A stretch of DNA of 64,000 nt, taken from assembly GCA_011525625.1 (NCBI GenBank), contig WYAX01000029.1, forward strand, positions 62,001-126,000, in the 5' to 3' direction. Source of the DNA: Nitrospira defluvii (lineage in GTDB: Bacteria; Nitrospirota; Nitrospiria; Nitrospirales; Nitrospiraceae). Below are positions 32,148 to 41,415 of this stretch, piece by piece. The notes under the pieces were generated by a model. That model was not told where the DNA came from. It searched no databases and worked only from the letters and a program-made list of their open reading frames with translations. The position numbers were made by a program, and so were the translations under genes. Position 1 is the stretch's first letter. Every line of letters begins with the position of its first letter.

Positions 32148-35100
32148 CGAATTTCCTCCGGCGTCGCGGGTGCGGACGAAGACTCAAGGGACCGTACCCG
32201 TCGACTGAGCACGAGTGAGTGCATGATGGGAACAACCAACAACGTCATGATCGTGCTGACCGCCAACCCGCCGACGACCGCCCGCGCCAAGGGCACCATC
32301 GTCTCATTGCCCTCGCCGAACCCGAGGGCCAGCGGCAGCAGGCCGAGAATCGTCGCCAAGGCCGTCATGATGATCGGGCGAATGCGTCGGCGACCCGCTT
32401 CGAGCACGGCATGTTCGGCCGTGGCTCCGTGACGGACCATGCGATTGGCAAAATCGACTAAGAGAATGCTGTTCGAGACCACGATCCCCATCATCATCAA
32501 CGTGCCGATCATCGACTCGACGTTGACCGACGTGTTCGTGAGGTGCAGGGTGAGCACGGTGCCGATCCAGCCCAACGGAACCGCTACCAGGATAATCAGC
32601 GGGTCGATGAAGGAGCGGAAGAGTGCGACCATGACCAGGTAGATCAGCACGACGGCGAGGGGAAGCGCCAAGGCGAAGTTCTGAATTGCGGCCCGCATGT
32701 TGGCCACCTCGCCGCGTAACCGCACCGTGACGTCCTTCGGCAGTTGGATGCCGGCCAGTACCTGCTCGATGTCTTTGGCGACCCGGCCCAGGTCGTTGCC
32801 GACCGGTGTGACCAGGACGTTGATCAATCGAGAGAGATCGTAATGATCGACCGAATCGGGGCCGGTTTTAAATTTCAGAGAGGCCACGTCCCGCAGCATG
32901 ACGGGAGGCCCTCGCCGGTCGTCGCCCGATGCGTAATAGCCGCTCGTCAGTTCCATCTGCCGCCCCGCGAACGGTGTGTTCTGGAGGGCCAGACTGGAAC
33001 CGGGCATGCCGCCGCCGGTGAGGCTGGCCGTCGGCAGCAGCGGTGTGCGGGCGCCGATGATCGGAATGTTCAGCAAGTCTTCCGTGGTGGTGAGGGATTG
33101 CTCCGGATACTGGGCCAGCAGAAAATATCCATTGGCGGTCTTGGGATCCAGCCAGTAGTTGGGGGAGAGGGCGATGTTCGAGCTGATGCCGGTCACCACG
33201 TCCACCACGACACGGTTCTGGTTGATGCCGTAGTAGGCGGCTTTGGTGCGATCTACATCGATATGTAGTTCGGGATAACTCTTGCCTTGCTTGATCCGCA
33301 CATCGACCGTGTTGGGTACCTGTGCGATCCGTTGTTGGATTTGCTCCGCGACCTGTCTGATGACATCGAGTTTCGGACCCTTCACCTGAATGTCGATCGG
33401 GGCCTTGAGGCCGAAATTCAACACGTCGCTGATGATGCCTCCGGTTTGAAACGCGATTTCGACGCCCGGCAAGGAGGCGCTCAATCGCTTGCGCAGGTCC
33501 GCAATGTAGTCGTCCGTGTGGCCCTGGTGACCGGTGGCCAGATTGACGAGCACGAAGGCCGTATGGTTGCCCGTGTTCGGCGCAAAGCGGGCGGCATCGC
33601 CGTAGTAGAGTCCGGTGTTCGAGATGACTTCCTCAAGGTCGTCCTTGGGGATCGTGTCGTGCACGAGTTGTTCGATTTGCGCCACGATCGCCGTGGTCTT
33701 TTCGATGCGCGAACCTTCCGGCGCTATCACCGACATGGTGAAATTGCCCGCATCCACCTTGGGGAAGAATTCTGTATGGAGCCGCGGCAACAGAAAGACG
33801 CCGGTACCGACCAGGGCGAGCATGGCCAGGCCGATGACCACCGGTTTGAACCGCACCCCGGCCCTGAGCATCGGTTCATAGATCGCCAGCACATGCCGAA
33901 ACCATCCCTCGTCGGCCGAGGCCTCATGATCGGAAGACGTCGCATGTCCGGCCCGGTAGAGCCAGGCCAGGACGACCGGTGTCACCGACATGGACACGAC
34001 ATAGTCGGCCAGCATGGCAAAGGCCACCGTCATGGCCAGCGGCACAAACAGGTACTTCACGATGCCGGTGAAAAACATGATCGGCAAGTAGACGATCAGG
34101 ATGCAGATCGTGGCCACGAGAATGGGCAGCGTCAATTCCATCGCGCTGTCTTCAGCCGCCGAGCGTCCGTCTTTGCCCATCTCCAAATGCCGGTGCAGGT
34201 TTTCCTGTACCACGATGTTGTTGTCCAGCAAGGTGCCGATCACCAGCGCGAGTCCGCCCAACGTCATCAAGTTCACGCTTTGTCCGGTCAGATAGAGGGC
34301 CACCAGCGCGGCGGTCAAAGAGAGAGGAATGGCCAAGCCGACGACGAGCGCGGCTTTGATACTCGCGAGAAAAATGAAAATCATGAGGCCGGCCAGACTT
34401 GCGCCCAGAAGGCCCTCTTTCTGTAAGTTGGCGATGGCCTGGCGGATGTAGAGCGACTGATCGTAAATGAACTTGATGGCAGTCCCGGACGGAATCTCCG
34501 TGAGCTTGGAGAGCTTCGCGCGAATGCCGTCGGTCACTTCCAACGTGTTGGCGCCTTCCTGTCGGGTGATAGGAATGTAGGTCGCCTCGCGCCCGTTTAC
34601 CCGCACGATCGACGTCTGGACAGCGGCGCTGTCGGCGGCGGTGCCGATGTCGCGGATCAGCACCGGCGTGCCGTTGACGATCTTGATGGGAATGTCGTTG
34701 ATCTTGTCCACCGCCTCTACGAGGCTGTTGGAGTAGACGTAATAATCGAGGTCGCCGATCTTAATGTTGCCGGCCGGGATGATCGCGCTCTGCGCGTTGA
34801 GCGCAGAGACCACCTCGGACGGAGAGACCCCGCGCGCGAGCAGTCGTTGTTGGTCGAGAAAGACCGTGATCTGCCTGACCTTCCCGCCCAAGGGCGGACC
34901 GAAGGAAATGCCGGGGATGGTTGCGATTTGGTTGCGCACGTTGAAATAGGCCAGATCGCGAATTTCTTTCGGGCCAAGGGTCTCACTGGAGATGGATAAA
35001 TGCCCGATCGGGAGACTCGAGACCCCGAACTTAAAGACGGACGGCGGGTAGACGCCGGGCGGCAGGAGGCGAATGATGCTGTAGGCCAGGCTGGTCAGCT

Positions 35101-35416
35101 CCGACTGCGCCGCGTCGATGCCGTAGTCGGGTTGAAAGAAGACCTTGATGTAACTCATGCCGGAGAGCGATTGGGATTCGATATGTTCGACGTAACTCGC
35201 CTCGACAAACCGTTGTTCCATCTTGAGCGTGATGGCGCCTTCCATTTCGGTGGGACTCATGCCGCGGTAAAACGTGGTCACGAGGATCGAGGGCAATTTG
35301 ATCTCGGGGAAGATGTCCACGCGCATCTTCTGATAGGACACCGCGCCCAGGATCATCGCGATCATGCAGATCGCAAAGACCGCGTAGGGATTCTTGAGGG
35401 CTGCACGGGTCAGCAT
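32144..35416 (-). CDS. RND-family efflux permease
   Basis: A 1090-residue proton-driven inner-membrane transporter of the AcrB/CzcA superfamily: twelve transmembrane helices with two large periplasmic loops. The first TM segment and the periplasmic porter start (DIFPEIKLPSILVTTFYRGMSPTEME) and the proton-relay TM4 (LVIGTLLDNNIVVQENLHRHLE) are typical. TM4 has the D-N-N pattern rather than the D-D of multidrug HAE1 pumps. Substrate cannot be told. It overlaps the adaptor gene by 4 bases and the response-regulator gene by 7 bases. Confidence 0.93.
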   Translation of the reverse strand: MLTRAALKNPYAVFAICMIAMILGAVSYQKMRVDIFPEIKLPSILVTTFYRGMSPTEMEGAITLKMEQRFVEASYVEHIESQSLSGMSYIKVFFQPDYGIDAAQSELTSLAYSIIRLLPPGVYPPSVFKFGVSSLPIGHLSISSETLGPKEIRDLAYFNVRNQIATIPGISFGPPLGGKVRQITVFLDQQRLLARGVSPSEVVSALNAQSAIIPAGNIKIGDLDYYVYSNSLVEAVDKINDIPIKIVNGTPVLIRDIGTAADSAAVQTSIVRVNGREATYIPITRQEGANTLEVTDGIRAKLSKLTEIPSGTAIKFIYDQSLYIRQAIANLQKEGLLGASLAGLMIFIFLASIKAALVVGLAIPLSLTAALVALYLTGQSVNLMTLGGLALVIGTLLDNNIVVQENLHRHLEMGKDGRSAAEDSAMELTLPILVATICILIVYLPIMFFTGIVKYLFVPLAMTVAFAMLADYVVSMSVTPVVLAWLYRAGHATSSDHEASADEGWFRHVLAIYEPMLRAGVRFKPVVIGLAMLALVGTGVFLLPRLHTEFFPKVDAGNFTMSVIAPEGSRIEKTTAIVAQIEQLVHDTIPKDDLEEVISNTGLYYGDAARFAPNTGNHTAFVLVNLATGHQGHTDDYIADLRKRLSASLPGVEIAFQTGGIISDVLNFGLKAPIDIQVKGPKLDVIRQVAEQIQQRIAQVPNTVDVRIKQGKSYPELHIDVDRTKAAYYGINQNRVVVDVVTGISSNIALSPNYWLDPKTANGYFLLAQYPEQSLTTTEDLLNIPIIGARTPLLPTASLTGGGMPGSSLALQNTPFAGRQMELTSGYYASGDDRRGPPVMLRDVASLKFKTGPDSVDHYDLSRLINVLVTPVGNDLGRVAKDIEQVLAGIQLPKDVTVRLRGEVANMRAAIQNFALALPLAVVLIYLVMVALFRSFIDPLIILVAVPLGWIGTVLTLHLTNTSVNVESMIGTLMMMGIVVSNSILLVDFANRMVRHGATAEHAVLEAGRRRIRPIIMTALATILGLLPLALGFGEGNETMVPLARAVVGGLAVSTIMTLLVVPIMHSLVLSRRVRSLESSSAPATPEEIR

Positions 35417-35835
35417 GCGGCCATCCGTTTGCTGTAGTTGTGGACCAACCAGAACTTCCAGAGATGCAAGGCGAGCGTGACCAAGTCGTTGAATTGTCCC
35501 GGCTTCACCACGTAGCCGTTGGCTCCGGCTTGGTAGCAGGCGTGCACATCGAGGGGATCATCGGAACTGGTGAGGATCACCACGGGAATGTGGGCAAGTC
35601 CCAGATCCTGCTTCAGTTGTGTCAGGACATCCGTTCCGCGCTCGCCCCGCAGTTTGAGGTCGAGCAGAATTAAGTTGGGCTCATCGCCGGTGGCGTGATC
35701 GCGCAAGGAGGATAGGGCCGCGCTGCCGCTTTCGGCTATCTCCAACCGTCCGGTGAAACCAGCCTGGGTCAGAGCCTGCCGAAACAGTTCGCATTCGCCT
35801 GTGCTGTCGTCGATGAGGAGAATGGATGCGGTCAT
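35410..35835 (-). CDS. Single-domain response regulator (first gene of the RND operon)
   Basis: A 141-residue receiver domain with no output domain. The acidic pocket is IDD near residue 8-9, the phospho-acceptor Asp is in NLILLDLKL, Thr in VVILTSSDD and Lys in GYVVKPGQF. The start is ATG 35835 with AGGAGT upstream; the frame extends to 35931. Its stop overlaps the permease start by 7 bases, so it is translated together with the RND pump. Rcp1-like single-domain receivers usually work in phosphorelays or bind a partner, so it may couple a histidine kinase to the pump. The partner kinase is not adjacent. Confidence 0.9.
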   Translation of the reverse strand: MTASILLIDDSTGECELFRQALTQAGFTGRLEIAESGSAALSSLRDHATGDEPNLILLDLKLRGERGTDVLTQLKQDLGLAHIPVVILTSSDDPLDVHACYQAGANGYVVKPGQFNDLVTLALHLWKFWLVHNYSKRMAAC

Positions 35836-35992
35836 GGTACTCCTGCTCAACAAGCCTGTACCCGCCTTTTGCAGAGATCGTTCCTCACGCGATGACTGCG
35901 CGCCCGTGGCCGGAAACGCCTGCACAACCAATAGGTTCAGTTCGGCAGCTGACCGGATGCATATGAGGCGGTCGATGGAGAGGGCGAGGGAG

Positions 35993-36031
35993 TCTGGAGA
36001 AACTCCTCAGTCTCTGTGGAATTTCTCCAGA
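35993..36031. promoter_or_regulatory. Inverted repeat between the CZB gene and the response-regulator gene
   Basis: Perfect 10-bp arms TCTGGAGAAA (35993-36002) and TTTCTCCAGA (36022-36031) with a 19-base loop, located 22 bases after the stop of the CZB gene and 158 bases before the response-regulator start on the minus strand. It may end CZB transcription or serve as an operator for the RND operon. Confidence 0.4.
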
Positions 36032-36053
36032 GCCCGAAGCGTGGGGAGCCTGG

Positions 36054-36428
36054 CTAAGCGGCCTTGGCCGTAGTCTTCTTCCACTCCATCATCTTGGCCG
36101 TCAATGTGGACGAGGCGGCCGTGTAGTCGCCTTTGAACCCGATCGACGCTTCCGCCCCGGCCTTATCTCCCGCTTGTACTTTGGTGACGACCGTCGCCGC
36201 GACCTTATGAAACGCCTTGTGCAGCTCCAGGATCTCCTTGTAGTAGGGATCGTTGGCGACCGGAGAGCCGGCTAGGCTGTAGAGCCACTTGCCGAACTCA
36301 CAGCGGTTATCCACACCGACCTCGGCCGGAACGAGCGCCAGTGTCCCGTCGATGTTTTGTCGCAGTTTGACCTTCCATGCTCCATGCGCGCCGATTGCCT
36401 TGTCGATCTGCTCAACGATGTGTGACAT
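36054..36428 (-). CDS. CZB-domain (chemoreceptor zinc-binding) protein
   Basis: A 124-residue stand-alone CZB domain. The zinc-binding pattern is visible: an N-terminal His (AHGAWKVKLRQ), the NRCEFGKWLYS cysteine motif and ELHKAFHKVA histidines. CZB domains bind Zn tightly and are known from chemoreceptors and diguanylate cyclases, where zinc or hypochlorite changes their state. Here it is a free-standing protein with AGGAGG before the ATG at 36428; the frame to 36770 is a shadow. Probably a soluble sensor for an unlinked partner. Confidence 0.88.
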   Translation of the reverse strand: MSHIVEQIDKAIGAHGAWKVKLRQNIDGTLALVPAEVGVDNRCEFGKWLYSLAGSPVANDPYYKEILELHKAFHKVAATVVTKVQAGDKAGAEASIGFKGDYTAASSTLTAKMMEWKKTTAKAA

Positions 36429-36755
36429 ACCGCCTCCTGAGGATAATAGGGAACTCCATGTACCCTGTCGGAATGGAGAAGAGGAATCTTGAGGTCGCAG
36501 ACGACAGGGGTGCTGGAGGTGATCGGGTTTACTCGCGTACCGGGTGGTCTCGGAAGGCCCGCGCAGTTCGGCGGACGGCGCGTTCACGCGCGTGGGACCT
36601 CTGCGGCAACCCCGACCAGGTCTGTGCCGACCGACGACCAGGGCCTTTCCTAGGCCGGTCGTTGGGTCGAAACGGGTAGCATGACAGCAGGCGCTCGGAA
36701 GAGCCCGGACGGTATAGATCCGATCCGACGGTCGCTCCAGGAGGGAAGGGCCATC
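36429..36755. other. Divergent intergenic region
   Basis: Between the CZB gene (minus) and the first MFS gene (plus). No gene is supported. It must hold both promoters; I saw no consensus pair I trust. Confidence 0.5.
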
Positions 36756-38018
36756 ATGTCGGCACCGCAACCAACCTCAAGCACGAGTCGCGGATGGCGT
36801 CTGATCAACACCAGGGACTTCGGCTTGCTGTGGTGGGGGCAAACTACCTCGCAAATCGGCGAGGGCCTCAACAGGGTGGCGCTCCTTTGGTTTGTGTACG
36901 AGTTGACCGGCTCGGCCATGAAGATGACGATGGTCGGACTTCTCCAGACCATTCCGCCGCTGGTGTTCGGGCCGCTCATCGGGGTCTATCTGGACCGGTT
37001 GCCCAAGAAGGCCGTGATGGTGTGGGTCGATCTGGTTCGTGCGCTGCTCACCGTCCTCATTCCCGTACTGTATGCTCTGGACACGTTATCGATCGAGGGA
37101 CTCTACGGGTTGATATTCCTGACCTCGGTCGTCTCTACAGTTTTCGGTCCCGCGCTGGTGTCCGCCGTGCCCTTGCTCGTGCGGCCGTCCGAGCTGATGT
37201 CGGCGAATGCGTTGATTCAGGGCACGAACAACATCGGGATGTTATTGGGACCGGCCATCAGCGGGATCATGATCGCCCTCATCGATGCGGAAAACGTGTT
37301 GTTCGTCAATTCCGCCACGTTCCTCATCTCCGCCTTCTGTCTCATGCCGATTCGTTTTGCCGTCAGTCACCGGAGAACAGTGGAAGGGGCGTCTTCCGTC
37401 TGGGAGGAACTTCGCGGGGGATTTCGTTTCGTATTCGCGCAGCGGTCCATGGTCTTCACGTTGGTCATCATTTCTTCCCTCTACAATCTTGGGGTGAGTG
37501 CCTTCGTCTTTATTTTGCCGGTGTACGCCAAAGAGTTTCTTCAGGTTGGCCCCGTTCAATTGGGCTGGTTGTGGTCTGCCTTGGGCGTGGGCATGTTGGC
37601 CGCGTCCACCTGGCTGGCCTGGAGGAAACAGAGCGACATGCAGGGGCGACTGCGTATCGTCGTCCGTGGCATGACCATCGGCGGGCTGGCGGTGTGTAGT
37701 CTGAGCCTCCTGGAAACTCCGCTGGTGGCCGCGGGCATCGTCGTGATTGTCGGCGGCAGCACGGCCGTGCTCAATCCGATCGTCTGGGCGCTGTTGCAGG
37801 AGGTGACGCCTGAACACCTGATCGGCCGCGTCCTCACGACGTTCAGCGTGGGGTCCATGGCGTCGGCCATGGCCGGGATGACGGGATTCGGGTGGGTGGC
37901 CGACGCAATCGGCCCCGCCGCGAGCCTGGTGGGATTGGGGCTGGTGCTCTTGCTCACCGCGGCCGTGGCGGTTCCTTGTGCGCGCAGGGCTTGTGTTCCT
38001 CCTGCCCTGCGAACGTGA
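36756..38018 (+). CDS. MFS transporter (EntS-like), copy 1
   Basis: A 420-residue major-facilitator protein with about 12 hydrophobic helices. Conserved parts include DFGLLWWGQTTSQIGEGLNRVALLWFVYELTG, the loop 2-3 motif GVYLDRLPKKAVM and SANALIQGTNNIGMLLGPAISG, characteristic of the MFS_3 / enterobactin-exporter-type group. ATG 36756 is preceded by AGGAGGGAAGG. It is a paralogue of the following gene. Substrate unknown; it is probably a drug or metabolite exporter. Confidence 0.92.
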   Translation: MSAPQPTSSTSRGWRLINTRDFGLLWWGQTTSQIGEGLNRVALLWFVYELTGSAMKMTMVGLLQTIPPLVFGPLIGVYLDRLPKKAVMVWVDLVRALLTVLIPVLYALDTLSIEGLYGLIFLTSVVSTVFGPALVSAVPLLVRPSELMSANALIQGTNNIGMLLGPAISGIMIALIDAENVLFVNSATFLISAFCLMPIRFAVSHRRTVEGASSVWEELRGGFRFVFAQRSMVFTLVIISSLYNLGVSAFVFILPVYAKEFLQVGPVQLGWLWSALGVGMLAASTWLAWRKQSDMQGRLRIVVRGMTIGGLAVCSLSLLETPLVAAGIVVIVGGSTAVLNPIVWALLQEVTPEHLIGRVLTTFSVGSMASAMAGMTGFGWVADAIGPAASLVGLGLVLLLTAAVAVPCARRACVPPALRT

Positions 38019-38175
38019 GCAGCGCTGCGGTTGGTGACCGAATCCCTCCCCGCGCCTAGCCCATGTGCAGGGGCGGCACGCCGGGCATGGCGTGGAAGGA
38101 CCATGCGTGGGACACGCCTCCTCGACATCTCTTCCTGCTGATTCCTCACCTCACGCAAACGTTTATACTGGCGAC

Positions 38176-39423
38176 ATGGCCGAAGCCCCCCGGTGGCTGC
38201 TCACGCGCGACTTTCGCCTCATGTGGTGGAGTCAGGTGCTGTCCCAGGTTGCTGAAGGCGTCAGCAAGCTGGCGTTGCTCTGGTTTGTCTATGCGGTGAC
38301 CGGGTCGCCGCTCAAGACGACCGTCATCGGCCTGCTGCTGACCCTGCCGCCGATTCTCTTCGGCCCGTTCATCGGCGTCGTCGTCGACCGATTCCCGAAG
38401 AAGGTGATTTTGATCGGCAGCGATCTGGCGAGGGGGGTGCTGATCGGCGTCATTCCCTGCCTGGTGTCAGTGGAGCATTTCACGGTCGCCTCGCTCTATG
38501 GGCTGACGTTTCTCTACGGTGTCGCCACCGCGTTGTTTGTGCCCACGCTGTCCTCCGTCGTTCCCTTCATGGTCAACCGTCCACAGTTCACTGCGGCCAA
38601 TGCGCTGCTCCAGAGTACGACCAGCATCGGCATCATCCTTGGGCCCGCTGCAAGCGGACTCGGCATTGCGTTTTCCGGTTCGCAGGATGTGCTGTGCATC
38701 AATGCGCTGACCTATTTTGCGTCGGCGGCCTGCCTGTTACCCATCCGGTTGCATGGCCAGGAGAAGCGGGAGCCCTCGTCCCTTGCGGAGGAGAGGCGAT
38801 TCTTCGGGCAGCTGCTCGAAGGGATGCGATGGGCGTTGGTCAGCCGGCAGGCCATTCTGGTGCTGATTGTCCTCGCATCGGTCTACACATTCGGCAGCGG
38901 CGCATTCACCACACTGTTTCCTGTGTTCGGCCGCCACCTGCTCGGACTCGGACCGGTGGAGATCGGCTATCTCTGGTCGTGGCTCGGGACTGGGTTGCTC
39001 CTCGCGTCGATCGGATTGGTGCGCGTGAGTGCGTGGGACCTTGCGCGTCGGCTCTCAGTGATTGCGATCTCCAGCGCACTGGCGGGGGTGGCGCTGGTCG
39101 GCGTGACATGGACGCAAGATGTGCGGATCGCCTCACTGCTCGTGGCCTGCGTCGGCCTCGGCTTCGGCACCTGGACACCCATCGCCTGGGGCATCATTCA
39201 AGAAGTCGCCCCGCCGGGATTGGTCGGGCGGGTCATGGCGGTATACACAGCGGTGGCCACGGCCACCTCCATGCTCGGTATGACGGTGTTCGGTTGGGTC
39301 GCGGAGTCGTTCGGCTCCGTCCCCAGTGTCCTCGGGATCGGTGTGGTGATGGGTGTGCTGGCTGGTGGGACGGTATGGTTCAGGGGGCAGGTGGGTGGGG
39401 ATCGCGATGAGCTAAAGCAGTAG
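38176..39423 (+). CDS. MFS transporter (EntS-like), copy 2
   Basis: A 415-residue paralogue of the gene just upstream, with the same landmarks (TRDFRLMWWSQVLSQVAEGVSKLALLWFVYAVTG, GVVVDRFPKKVIL, AANALLQSTTSIGIILGPAASG). The shared regions are similar but clearly diverged, so the duplication is old. ATG 38176 is used because similarity with copy 1 begins near it; the open frame to 38065 is not supported. There is a 157-base spacer between the two copies. It is the last gene before the accessory block. Confidence 0.92.
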   Translation: MAEAPRWLLTRDFRLMWWSQVLSQVAEGVSKLALLWFVYAVTGSPLKTTVIGLLLTLPPILFGPFIGVVVDRFPKKVILIGSDLARGVLIGVIPCLVSVEHFTVASLYGLTFLYGVATALFVPTLSSVVPFMVNRPQFTAANALLQSTTSIGIILGPAASGLGIAFSGSQDVLCINALTYFASAACLLPIRLHGQEKREPSSLAEERRFFGQLLEGMRWALVSRQAILVLIVLASVYTFGSGAFTTLFPVFGRHLLGLGPVEIGYLWSWLGTGLLLASIGLVRVSAWDLARRLSVIAISSALAGVALVGVTWTQDVRIASLLVACVGLGFGTWTPIAWGIIQEVAPPGLVGRVMAVYTAVATATSMLGMTVFGWVAESFGSVPSVLGIGVVMGVLAGGTVWFRGQVGGDRDELKQ

Positions 39424-39802
39424 CCAATCACGATGCCTTAGTGGCGCAATCACACTTCACGATGAAAGACGGTTGTCTCCGCTGATCGAAGGTCGTTCGC
39501 CTCGCCGCCCCGCCGATTCTTCCGGATCTTCCATTCCACCAGCCAAGATCTTCCAAATTCGACCTCAGAAAATTTCCCTCCCTTACTTCCTCGGCTTTCT
39601 TTCCGACGCGATCTCAATGCGATGAGGAACCTACGGGAAGTCATGGGAATCATACCTAACGTGTCTGAAGAATGGTGGTATTTCAATGTATTGTAGGGCC
39701 ATTCGGACGTATTGCGACTGCGTAGTATTTCGTCTACAAGATCTCCCGATTTATCAACCGGTCAGCCTTGAATTCCTAATCGTATATGAATTGAGGAGGC
39801 CT
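39424..39802. other. AT-richer intergenic region at the left edge of the accessory block
   Basis: Composition drops here relative to the upstream MFS gene. A minus-strand open frame (39450-39686) has no good start or family. A weak promoter-like pair TTGCGA (39712-39717) with a TACAAG 17 bases later could drive the DUF2235 gene. No insertion-sequence ends or direct repeats were seen. Confidence 0.4.
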
Positions 39803-41380
39803 ATGTCTCGGAACTTGGTGGTTTGCTGTGATGGCACAGGCAATATCTGGGGCAATAATCACGATACGAATGTTGTGAAGCTTGTTCGGCTGCTTCAGAG
39901 AAACACCCAGCAGATTCTCTACTATGATCCCGGCGTTGGGACCAGCGACACCTACCCAGCGATAGGCTGGACCAATCGATTAAAGGTTCGTGCCAATCAA
40001 GTGCTTGGATTGGCGCTTGGAGGAGGTGTCTATGAAAATATCGGTGGAGCTTATGGATTCCTCGTGGATCACTACCAACCCGGTGACCGTTTGTTCTTCT
40101 TTGGTTTTTCACGCGGAGCATTTACCGCACGTTGTGTGGCTGGAATGGTGAATCTATTTGGCATTGTATCTCGTGGGTCTGAGCAGATGATTCCAACCAT
40201 GACACGCATATACTTTCAGCCCATCGAAGGTGTTGGGGTTACGGGGAAAGATCGAAAGAGTTATGGCGATGATATACGCGCAGCGTTTGCACGTGAGGGA
40301 CAGGATGCGCGGGTGCATTTCTTGGGAGTATGGGACACCGTTAGTACTGTCGGTGGGCTTCCGTGGTCCAAGAAGAACATTTCGAGCTCCGGAAAAATTC
40401 AGGGGAAAAGCTACAATCACGTTCGACATGCTGTAGCGCTTCACGAGTATCGGTATCCCTACGCCCCACGCCTGTTTTCCGAGCCCTGCTTCGAAAATGA
40501 GAATGCCTCATTGAAACAGTACTATTTTGCAGGCGCTCACAGTGATGTTGGAGGCTCTTACGATGAGGACGGGCTCTCAGATTGCAGTTTGAAATGGATG
40601 GTTGAGGAGGCGATTGCCAAAGGCTTGCAGTGTGATCAAACTTTGATTGACAAGATTCAGCCCAACCCATTGGCTCTGGCTCATGATCAACCCTTTAGAC
40701 AGTCTTTGTGGGCGCTTTCAGGCTTACAAACCCGTCTCCTTTCGCAGATTGTTCCCAAGCATGAATCGCTGAAGGCCCGCGAACGCGCCCTGAAATCCAC
40801 AACGAGTCCGAAGACAGAATGGACACCGTTATTACGTAACCCTAGGGTGGCTGGTTCAGCCGGAATTGTACTTGTGATGCTGTCTGTCCTCTACCTGCTT
40901 GGAAGCTGGGCTTGTTTGAATATCTGTGACGGAGAATTTAATTTCGCCATCCTCAGATCACTCATTGAAGGCAGGGGTGGGTGGGATGTTTTTAGTACGG
41001 TCAACACCGAACGCATGACCCTGCGTTACACAGCAGATTTAATTTTTATCGTCGCCTATACGTATATGATCTGTTGGCTTCTCGTATATGCACGACGTGC
41101 CCTTGCTGAACGAAGCGCAAGCGCTGACGTGCATCAATTCGCCCAATGGGCAGGATTACTTCCATTGTGGACCCTCATTGGGAGCGACGTCATCGAAAAT
41201 CTGGCAACGCTGTATCTCACGAGCCAGCCAGCAGGTGTTCGCGAAACTCACGTTGTTTTATTGTACGGGCTGGGATTCTTTACTGGCATAAAGCTGTTTG
41301 CCATGGTGGCGCTCGTCGGATATTTCGTCTGGCTTGGAGCAAATTTGGCTTCTCATCCAAGGTTGTTCCGTTATGTTTGA
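39803..41380 (+). CDS. DUF2235 alpha/beta-hydrolase with C-terminal membrane helices
   Basis: A 525-residue protein. Residues 1-340 match DUF2235, the Tle1-like phospholipase family: N-terminal LVVCCDGTGN, nucleophile elbow GFSRGA with Ser103, and later HFLGVWDTV and AGAHSDVGG segments that contain the acid and other catalytic-region residues. Residues about 350-525 hold four predicted membrane helices, unusual for a plain DUF2235 enzyme. It probably hydrolyses lipids at the inner membrane. ATG 39803 has GAGGAGG upstream. GC is lower than in host genes. First gene of the accessory block; the small 2-TM gene follows by 35 bases. Confidence 0.85.
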   Translation: MSRNLVVCCDGTGNIWGNNHDTNVVKLVRLLQRNTQQILYYDPGVGTSDTYPAIGWTNRLKVRANQVLGLALGGGVYENIGGAYGFLVDHYQPGDRLFFFGFSRGAFTARCVAGMVNLFGIVSRGSEQMIPTMTRIYFQPIEGVGVTGKDRKSYGDDIRAAFAREGQDARVHFLGVWDTVSTVGGLPWSKKNISSSGKIQGKSYNHVRHAVALHEYRYPYAPRLFSEPCFENENASLKQYYFAGAHSDVGGSYDEDGLSDCSLKWMVEEAIAKGLQCDQTLIDKIQPNPLALAHDQPFRQSLWALSGLQTRLLSQIVPKHESLKARERALKSTTSPKTEWTPLLRNPRVAGSAGIVLVMLSVLYLLGSWACLNICDGEFNFAILRSLIEGRGGWDVFSTVNTERMTLRYTADLIFIVAYTYMICWLLVYARRALAERSASADVHQFAQWAGLLPLWTLIGSDVIENLATLYLTSQPAGVRETHVVLLYGLGFFTGIKLFAMVALVGYFVWLGANLASHPRLFRYV

Positions 41381-41415
41381 ACGAAGCCGCACTGACGATA
41401 GAAAGGGATCAGACC

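Noticed and set aside
33287-34426. Long plus-strand open frame (379 codons) across the RND permease
   Set aside because: Antisense shadow of a clear RND permease; composition is His/Arg/Asp-rich as expected of a GC-rich antisense frame.
36451-36478. Possible ECF-type promoter (GGAACT ... TCGGA) upstream of the CZB gene
   Set aside because: Spacing between the boxes is 12 bases, too short for an extracytoplasmic sigma factor promoter.
39450-39686. 78-codon minus-strand frame at the left edge of the accessory block
   Set aside because: No good start site or family; too weak to call.
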